From: Oscillospiraceae bacterium
Lineage (GTDB): Bacteria > Bacillota > Clostridia > Saccharofermentanales > Saccharofermentanaceae
Reading direction: 5' to 3'
NCBI GenBank assembly: GCA_902782985.1
Contig: CACZPC010000048.1
Location: forward strand, 1-11,474
Length of the DNA stretch: 11,474 nt
This document shows, piece by piece, positions 6,925-11,474 of this stretch (within the stretch, counting starts at the first letter, position 1; every line of letters starts with the position of its first letter). The position numbers and the translations under genes were made by a program. The notes beneath the pieces are model-generated. The model worked only from the letters and a program-made list of their open reading frames with translations. It had not been told where the DNA came from and ran no database searches.

Positions 6925-7971
6925 ATGAAAATAGTAGTTCTTGGCGGCGGATTAAGCCCCGAAAGAGATGTATCATTAAGCTCTGCGAGCCTTATTGCAA
7001 ATGCGCTTCTTCGCAAGGGACATAAGGTGGCACTTGTTGATCTGTATGACGGTATCGAAGATAAGGATATCGATACAGATTCCCTTTTCCGTGAGGGAAC
7101 AAATAATGAATTCAGTTATCAGGTTCCCGAAGACGAACCCGATCTTGAGAAGATAATCGCCGATCACGGCGGAAGAAGAGAATGGGTAGGTCCCCGTGTT
7201 ATTGAGATCTGTAAGAATGCGGATTCCGTATTCCTCGGACTTCACGGCTCCCACGGTGAGAACGGACAGGTACAGGCGGTACTTGATTCCGCAGGCGTTA
7301 AGTATACGGGATGTAATTATCTCGGCTGTGCCATAGCCATGGATAAGGATCTCTCCAAGGCACTTATTGCAGGCGCAGGCTACAGGACAGCCGATTGGAT
7401 GACAAGACCTTACGATAAGATCACCGTAGAGAAGGTCATGGAGGAGATAGGTGTCCCCTGTGTAGTCAAGCCCATCGGATGCGGAAGTTCATGCGGTGTA
7501 TCGGTAGTTAAGACTGAGGCCGATCTTCAGAAAGCTCTGGACTATGCGGCTTCATTTAAACAGCTTATTCTGGTCGAGAAGTTCATCAAGGGCCGTGAGA
7601 TCACCATCGGTGTTCTTGACGGAGAGGCTCTTCCTATCATCGAGATCAGGCCTCATGAAGGTTTTTACGATTATAAGAATAAATATCAGGCAGGTCTTAC
7701 GGACCACCTTTGTCCCGCTCCCATGGACGAGGAACATACAAAGAGAGCTCAGAAGCTTGCCGAGAAGTTCTTTACGATCCTCAGGATGGATTCCTACGGC
7801 AGGATCGATATGTTCTTTGATGAAGAACTCGATGACTTCTGGTTCATCGAAGCCAATAATCTTCCCGGAATGACCAATACAAGTCTTGTTCCCGAAGCTG
7901 CAGCAGTAGCCGGGATCAAGTATGATGATCTGGTCGAGAGGATAGCACTTTCCGCAAGGAGCGGAGAGTGA
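6925..7971 (+). CDS. ddl: D-alanine--D-alanine ligase
   Basis: This ATP-grasp enzyme joins two D-alanines for peptidoglycan precursors in the cytosol. The 348 residues begin KIVVLGGGLSPERDVSLSS, with Glu13 at the first D-Ala site; this clade has ERDVS where DdlB has EHEVS. Then come GLHGSHGENG (105-114), Lys141 and Lys182 (VVKPIG) for ATP, EKF (218-220), and the omega loop FYDYKNKY (247-254). Tyr254 at the position of E. coli DdlB Tyr216 indicates a D-Ala-D-Ala enzyme; VanA-type D-Ala-D-Lac ligases have His there. Asp295, Glu309 and Asn311 (EANNLPGMT) are the metal ligands. At about 40 residues longer than DdlB, it carries an extra acidic stretch at about 43-92. Start: an in-frame TTG at 6871 would add 18 residues but lies upstream of the -10 box; ATG 6925 has AGGAGG 6 nt upstream. 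It is the first gene of the rightward row. Confidence 0.95.
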   Translation: MKIVVLGGGLSPERDVSLSSASLIANALLRKGHKVALVDLYDGIEDKDIDTDSLFREGTNNEFSYQVPEDEPDLEKIIADHGGRREWVGPRVIEICKNADSVFLGLHGSHGENGQVQAVLDSAGVKYTGCNYLGCAIAMDKDLSKALIAGAGYRTADWMTRPYDKITVEKVMEEIGVPCVVKPIGCGSSCGVSVVKTEADLQKALDYAASFKQLILVEKFIKGREITIGVLDGEALPIIEIRPHEGFYDYKNKYQAGLTDHLCPAPMDEEHTKRAQKLAEKFFTILRMDSYGRIDMFFDEELDDFWFIEANNLPGMTNTSLVPEAAAVAGIKYDDLVERIALSARSGE

Positions 7972-9215
7972 TGGGGGAGAAGAAAGATCCTGAAGTAATT
8001 ATCGTAGGCGGCGGAGCCGCAGGTCTTTTTGCCGGATGCTTCCTAAAGAGAGCCGGAGTAGCTTTTCGTGTGCTCGAAAGAGGCGATAGGCCCGGAAGAA
8101 AACTCCTTCTTACGGGACACGGAAGATGTAATATCACCAATCGAAAGGATCCCCGAATACTCAAGGAAGGATATCACGAGGCAGGAAGCTATATCTATTC
8201 CGCACTTAAGAGCTTTTCGCCTGAAGATGCGATCAGGTTTATCGAAAACGAATTAGGTGTCGAGCTCAAGGAAGAAGATAACGGCAGGATGTTCCCCGTA
8301 TCGGACAGTGCCGAGAGCATAAGATCCGCACTGGTCGACTATATCGGAAAAGAAAATATAATCACGGGATTTTGCTGTACGGATATAATCCGCGAGACCG
8401 GCGGCTATACTGCCGTATCGGATGACGGAAGATCTGTAACGGGCAGCAGGATCATACTTGCATGCGGCGGAAGATCCTTTCCGGAGACCGGCTCCGACGG
8501 ATTGTCATATGAGGTGGCAGGAAAGCTGGGGCACACGATAACTCCCCTTATACCTGCACTTTCGGCTGTTGATGTATGTGCAGCCGACAGGGAATTTACG
8601 TCGGCGGTAAGCGGTGTCAGTGTTAATGCCGGCGCAAGTCTTTATTGCGAATCGAGGAAGAGGGCATCAGGTCTGGGCAGCGTACTCTTTACACACAGAG
8701 GTCTGTCGGGACCGGTGATCGGCGAGCTCAGCCGTGAGATACCGAGAGATATAGCGGCTTCCGACGGCTGGATAGAACTTGATTTTACTCCCCACAGGAC
8801 CGAGCAGGAACTTGACAGGGAGCTGCTGGAGCAGATGAATTCACATCCGGATGCGAAGATCACCACTCTTGCATCGAAGTATGTCCCTTCATCGGTAGCG
8901 GATAAGATAGGACAGAGAGCGGGTGTTACCGATCTTCGTGCGGGAATGGTCACCAGGGACGGCAGAAAGGAACTTCTGAAAGGGCTTAAGCACCTGGAGC
9001 TTCATATCGATAACCCTCCCGCATATGAGACTGCTTATGTCACCAGGGGCGGAGTCGCTCTTAAGGAGATCAAGCGCGAGACCATGGAATCCAAGATCCT
9101 TCCGGGAATGTATATAATAGGCGAGATGATCGATATCGACGGCGTCTCGGGAGGCTATAATCTTCAGGCGTGTATGAGCGAAGCGTTTATTGCAGTGCGC
9201 GATATAATGGGGTAA
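7971..9215 (+). CDS. NAD(P)/FAD-dependent oxidoreductase, BaiN / HI0933 (YhiN) family
   Basis: The 414-residue flavoprotein has an N-terminal Rossmann FAD-binding motif GGGAAG (13-18) with Glu36 at the end of the second strand for the ribose. The family signature GRKLLLTGHGRCNITN follows (42-57). The C-terminal signature runs from VTRGGVALKEI (357-367) through TMESK to GEMIDIDGVSGGYNLQ (384-399). This is the HI0933-like family. BaiN has been linked to bile-acid metabolism in Clostridium scindens, but most members have no known substrate, so no reaction is assigned. The start overlaps the ddl stop: TGATG, with ATG at 7971 sharing one base. A GTG at 7968 would add one residue. AAGGAG (7956-7961) lies 9 nt from the ATG and 6 nt from the GTG, so both are possible. 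The overlap implies translational coupling to ddl. Confidence 0.92.
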   Translation: MGEKKDPEVIIVGGGAAGLFAGCFLKRAGVAFRVLERGDRPGRKLLLTGHGRCNITNRKDPRILKEGYHEAGSYIYSALKSFSPEDAIRFIENELGVELKEEDNGRMFPVSDSAESIRSALVDYIGKENIITGFCCTDIIRETGGYTAVSDDGRSVTGSRIILACGGRSFPETGSDGLSYEVAGKLGHTITPLIPALSAVDVCAADREFTSAVSGVSVNAGASLYCESRKRASGLGSVLFTHRGLSGPVIGELSREIPRDIAASDGWIELDFTPHRTEQELDRELLEQMNSHPDAKITTLASKYVPSSVADKIGQRAGVTDLRAGMVTRDGRKELLKGLKHLELHIDNPPAYETAYVTRGGVALKEIKRETMESKILPGMYIIGEMIDIDGVSGGYNLQACMSEAFIAVRDIMG

Positions 9216-9256
9216 AATATCTCCGTTTATTATAATTTAAGGCGGAGGGAATGAAG

Positions 9257-9742
9257 ATGGCAGGCAAAAGAGACGATTATATTACCTGGGACGAATATTT
9301 CATGGGCGTTGCCAAGCTCTCCGCACTTCGCAGTAAGGATCCCAATACACAGGTCGGTGCCTGCATCGTTAATGATGAGAACCGTATCATGACAGTCGGA
9401 TATAACGGTCTTCCCAGAGGCTGTTCCGATGATGATTTCCCCTGGGAGAGGGAAGGGAATCCCTACGATACCAAGTATGCTTATGTATGTCATGCCGAGC
9501 TTAATGCGATATTGAGCTGCGGTACGGCTGATCTTCGAAATAACAGAGTATATGTTACCCTGTTCCCATGTGAAGGATGCACCAAGGCGCTCATCCAGAA
9601 GGGGATCAAAGAGATAATCTACGACAGCGATAAATATCATGATACCGAGGAAGCGGCTGCTGCAAGGAGAATGCTGGATGCCGCAGGTGTTAAGTATACC
9701 CAATATAAGGCAACTAACCGGAAGATCGACATAGATGTCTGA
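9257..9742 (+). CDS. dCMP deaminase (ComEB-type cytidine/deoxycytidylate deaminase family)
   Basis: It deaminates dCMP to dUMP using zinc, feeding dTMP synthesis. In the 161-residue form, the zinc site is CHAELNA (His79, with Glu81 as proton shuttle) plus PCEGC (Cys105 and Cys108). The segment DPNTQVGACIV and the GYNGLPRGC loop (about 48-56) are typical of dCMP deaminases regulated by dCTP/dTTP, distinguishing it from tRNA adenosine or free cytidine deaminases. Start choice: an ATG at 9251 is only 2 nt from GGAGG (9244-9248), while the ATG at 9257 (MAGKRDD) is 8 nt away, so the latter is preferred; the longer form would add two residues. It lies 41 nt after the flavoprotein gene with no terminator between. 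Its function has no evident link to its neighbours. Confidence 0.93.
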   Translation: MAGKRDDYITWDEYFMGVAKLSALRSKDPNTQVGACIVNDENRIMTVGYNGLPRGCSDDDFPWEREGNPYDTKYAYVCHAELNAILSCGTADLRNNRVYVTLFPCEGCTKALIQKGIKEIIYDSDKYHDTEEAAAARRMLDAAGVKYTQYKATNRKIDIDV

Positions 9743-9767
9743 TCCTTTCGTGAGAGGAGATAAAGAA

Positions 9768-11090
9768 ATGGCTGAGATAGAGACGTTCATCTGGGATGAA
9801 GAACACGAATGTATGGGAGAGGACGAGAGAAGAGAACTCGTCGGCAAGAGACTCGTTGATTGCGTAAAGCGCACATATGAGAATGCTCCTTACTATAAGA
9901 AGAAGCTTGATAAGGCAGGCGTTTCCCCTGATGATATCAAGGGTATCGATGATATAACCAAGCTTCCGTTTACCGACAAGCTCGATTTCCGTGATAATTA
10001 TCCCTTTGGAACTCTCGCTGTACCCAGAGATCAGCTCGTGAGATTTCATGCTTCTTCCGGAACGACCGGCAAGATGAAGGTAGTAGGATATACGGCCAAC
10101 GACGTCGAGCTCTGGTCCGATGCTCTCTGCAGATCTTTCGCCATGGGCGGCATGAAGAAGGGTGATCTTGTTCATATAGCATACGGATACGGACTTTTTA
10201 CGGGAGGCTTAGGTCCGCATTTTGCATGCCAGAAGTTCGGTTCGGTGGCTATTCCCGTATCAGGCGGTAATACTGCCCGTCAGATCCAGATCCTTACCGA
10301 GTGGAAGCCCGAGGTTATCTGCTGTACTCCTACATATATGCTTCACATTATCGATACCATCGAGAAGAATAATGTGGATAAGAGCGAACTCAACTTAAGA
10401 AGCGGCTTCTTCGGTGCCGAGGCATGGACAAGCGAAATGAAGGATCAGATCGAGTCCAGGATCGGTCTTAAGGCATTTGACATCTATGGTCTTACCGAGA
10501 TCGTAGGTCCCGGTGTAGGTTGCTCCTGCCAGGCCTGCGTGGATCAGATCCATATCCAGTCCGACCTCTTCTGGCCCGAGATAGTAGATCCCGAGACAGG
10601 TGACCCTCTTCCCGAAGGAGAGCTCGGAGAGCTCGTATTCTCTTCTGTCATGAAGGAAGGCGTTCCCATGATCAGGTACAATACCCATGACCTTGCACGC
10701 ATTCACTACGGCAAGTGTGCATGCGGAAGAACTACACCCAGGATCGACAAGATCACGGGACGTGCAGACGATATGCTCATCATCAGAGGCGTTAACGTAT
10801 TCCCGACTCAGATCGAGGCTGCAGTCATGAAGTATAAGGAAGTCCTTCCTCATTACATGATCTATGTTGATCGTATCAACAATCTCGATGTTATTACTGT
10901 TAAGATCGAGCTCAATCCCACGACATTCCCCGATACGATGAAGGGCCTCGAAAAGCTTACAAAGTCCATCGAGGGAGATATCGCATCCATCACGGGTATT
11001 CACGCCAAGGTCCAGCTCGTTGAGCCCAGATCTCTGCCCAGATCCGAAGGCAAGATGGTACGTGTTATCGATTCAAGATTTAAGAAGTAA
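9768..11090 (+). CDS. paaK: Phenylacetate-CoA ligase family AMP-forming acyl-CoA synthetase
   Basis: This 440-residue ANL-superfamily enzyme makes an aryl or acyl adenylate and then a CoA thioester. Motifs in order: P-loop SSGTTGK (96-102), YGLTE (240-244), RYNTHDL (303-309, Asp308 for ribose), the hinge GRADDMLIIRG (331-341), and the C-terminal SEGK (426-429) with the probable catalytic lysine. The length matches PaaK. In anaerobes without aerobic phenylacetate breakdown, such enzymes are thought to activate arylacetates from amino-acid fermentation; the substrate here is unproven. There is an unusual cysteine group, GCSCQAC (251-257) and KCACG (316-320), that could hold a metal. Start: an in-frame ATG at 9735 overlaps the dCMP deaminase stop and lacks a ribosome binding site, whereas ATG 9768 has AGGAG (9755-9759) 8 nt upstream. 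No indolepyruvate oxidoreductase genes adjoin it in this window. Confidence 0.92.
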   Translation: MAEIETFIWDEEHECMGEDERRELVGKRLVDCVKRTYENAPYYKKKLDKAGVSPDDIKGIDDITKLPFTDKLDFRDNYPFGTLAVPRDQLVRFHASSGTTGKMKVVGYTANDVELWSDALCRSFAMGGMKKGDLVHIAYGYGLFTGGLGPHFACQKFGSVAIPVSGGNTARQIQILTEWKPEVICCTPTYMLHIIDTIEKNNVDKSELNLRSGFFGAEAWTSEMKDQIESRIGLKAFDIYGLTEIVGPGVGCSCQACVDQIHIQSDLFWPEIVDPETGDPLPEGELGELVFSSVMKEGVPMIRYNTHDLARIHYGKCACGRTTPRIDKITGRADDMLIIRGVNVFPTQIEAAVMKYKEVLPHYMIYVDRINNLDVITVKIELNPTTFPDTMKGLEKLTKSIEGDIASITGIHAKVQLVEPRSLPRSEGKMVRVIDSRFKK

Positions 11091-11112
11091 TATTTTCGGA
11101 GGTTCCGTATAC

Positions 11113-11474
11113 ATGAAGGACCTTAGAAGGATCGCAAGTGCATTACTTATGGCTGCCATGGTTTTCTCCGTGGCAGCCATTGCCGTTCCCGGAGGAGTTC
11201 ATATCGTAAGAGCTGAAGCCGAAGCTGATGTGGAGAACGTAAACACATGGGGTTCGGGAGGACAGATAACGCTCAATCTGTCCGGTTGCAGCGGTTATCA
11301 GACCATCACGGTTGTAGTAGAGTTTAACGGTCCGGTAACTTCGGCGAGCGGATGGGGTTTTGATTCATATCAGATCGACGGAAGACAGGTAACGGCAACG
11401 GTATCTGCCGACGGTGCGAATTCATGGGGATTTAACGGCAATGTCGGGATACAGGTCGACGGCTCCGATATCAC
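11113..11474 (+). CDS. Secreted protein with Trp/Gly-rich beta domain (possible carbohydrate-binding), partial
   Basis: The frame is open from ATG 11113 to the window end (120 codons) and the gene is cut by the edge. GGAGG (11098-11102) lies 10 nt upstream. Residues 1-36 form a Sec signal peptide: MKDLRR start, a hydrophobic core ALLMAAMVFSVAAIAV, and a likely cut after AEA (34-36). The mature part is rich in Trp, Gly, Thr, Val and Asn with alternating polar and hydrophobic residues, i.e. beta-strand-like: NTWGSGGQITLNL (44-56), SGWGFDSYQIDG (79-90), NSWGFNGNVGIQVDG (103-117). The WGF...I/V-D-G pattern occurs twice. Trp-rich beta domains of this kind recall carbohydrate-binding modules of fibre-degrading Clostridia, but I cannot name a family. 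It follows paaK by 22 nt with no terminator, so it may share that transcript despite an unrelated role. The full product could be a glycosidase or a surface protein. Confidence 0.8.
   Translation, partial: MKDLRRIASALLMAAMVFSVAAIAVPGGVHIVRAEAEADVENVNTWGSGGQITLNLSGCSGYQTITVVVEFNGPVTSASGWGFDSYQIDGRQVTATVSADGANSWGFNGNVGIQVDGSDI

Noticed and set aside
9231..9236. TATAAT just before the dCMP deaminase gene
   Set aside because: A start about 7 nt downstream would fall inside the ribosome binding site, and no -35 hexamer is well placed. The sequence is more likely AT-rich spacer within an operon.
9230..9874. Minus-strand open frame (214 codons) across the dCMP deaminase gene and start of paaK
   Set aside because: It overlaps two well-supported plus-strand genes with intact catalytic motifs, and its translation matches no family I know.
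10395..11003. Minus-strand open frame (202 codons) opposite the 3' half of paaK
   Set aside because: It sits entirely opposite the hinge and C-terminal motifs of PaaK, with no independent start signals or recognisable domain.

Overview
The window looks like chromosomal DNA of an anaerobic Gram-positive bacterium of the Bacillota, most likely class Clostridia from a gut- or rumen-type lineage. The reasons are strong AGGAGG-type ribosome binding sites, sigma-A-like TATAAT boxes, a lipid-anchored (not periplasmic) solute-binding protein, a BaiN-type flavoprotein, an EF-G2-like translation GTPase, a clostridial-type phenylacetate-CoA ligase, and moderate GC. This assignment is inference from gene content; no rRNA or other direct marker is present.

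Layout. (1) Positions 1-246, minus strand: the 5' part of a family-5 ABC solute-binding lipoprotein gene. (2) Positions 247-455: a divergent promoter region. (3) Positions 456-2174, plus strand: a cytosolic protein with an N-terminal four-cysteine zinc ribbon, a coiled coil of about 450 residues and a small C-terminal DUF4177-like domain, followed by a strong intrinsic terminator. (4) Positions 2361-4436, plus strand: an EF-G paralogue of the EF-G2 type with its own promoter, ending at a GAAA-loop terminator that probably serves both strands. (5) Positions 4558-6747, minus strand: a large polytopic membrane protein of GT-C-like architecture, convergent with the EF-G gene. (6) Positions 6748-6924: a second divergent promoter region with a 42-bp dyad made of three exactly centred blocks. 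(7) Positions 6925-11474, plus strand: a tightly packed row of D-Ala-D-Ala ligase, BaiN-like flavoprotein, dCMP deaminase, phenylacetate-CoA ligase and the start of a secreted protein. Gaps are -1, 41, 25 and 22 nt, with no terminator seen between genes.

How the genes fit together. Most products are recognisable housekeeping or metabolic families: peptidoglycan precursor synthesis, pyrimidine deoxynucleotide supply, aryl-acid activation, translation and peptide uptake. The long plus-strand row is probably one transcription unit, but its members do not form an obvious pathway. The least understood items are the zinc-ribbon/coiled-coil/DUF4177-like protein, the GT-C-like membrane protein, the truncated secreted protein at the right edge, and the 42-bp dyad. 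I found no convincing new defence or mobile system, no CRISPR array, no tRNA or rRNA gene, and no insertion sequence. Two genes run off the window edges: the left one lacks its 3' end and the right one lacks its 3' end.
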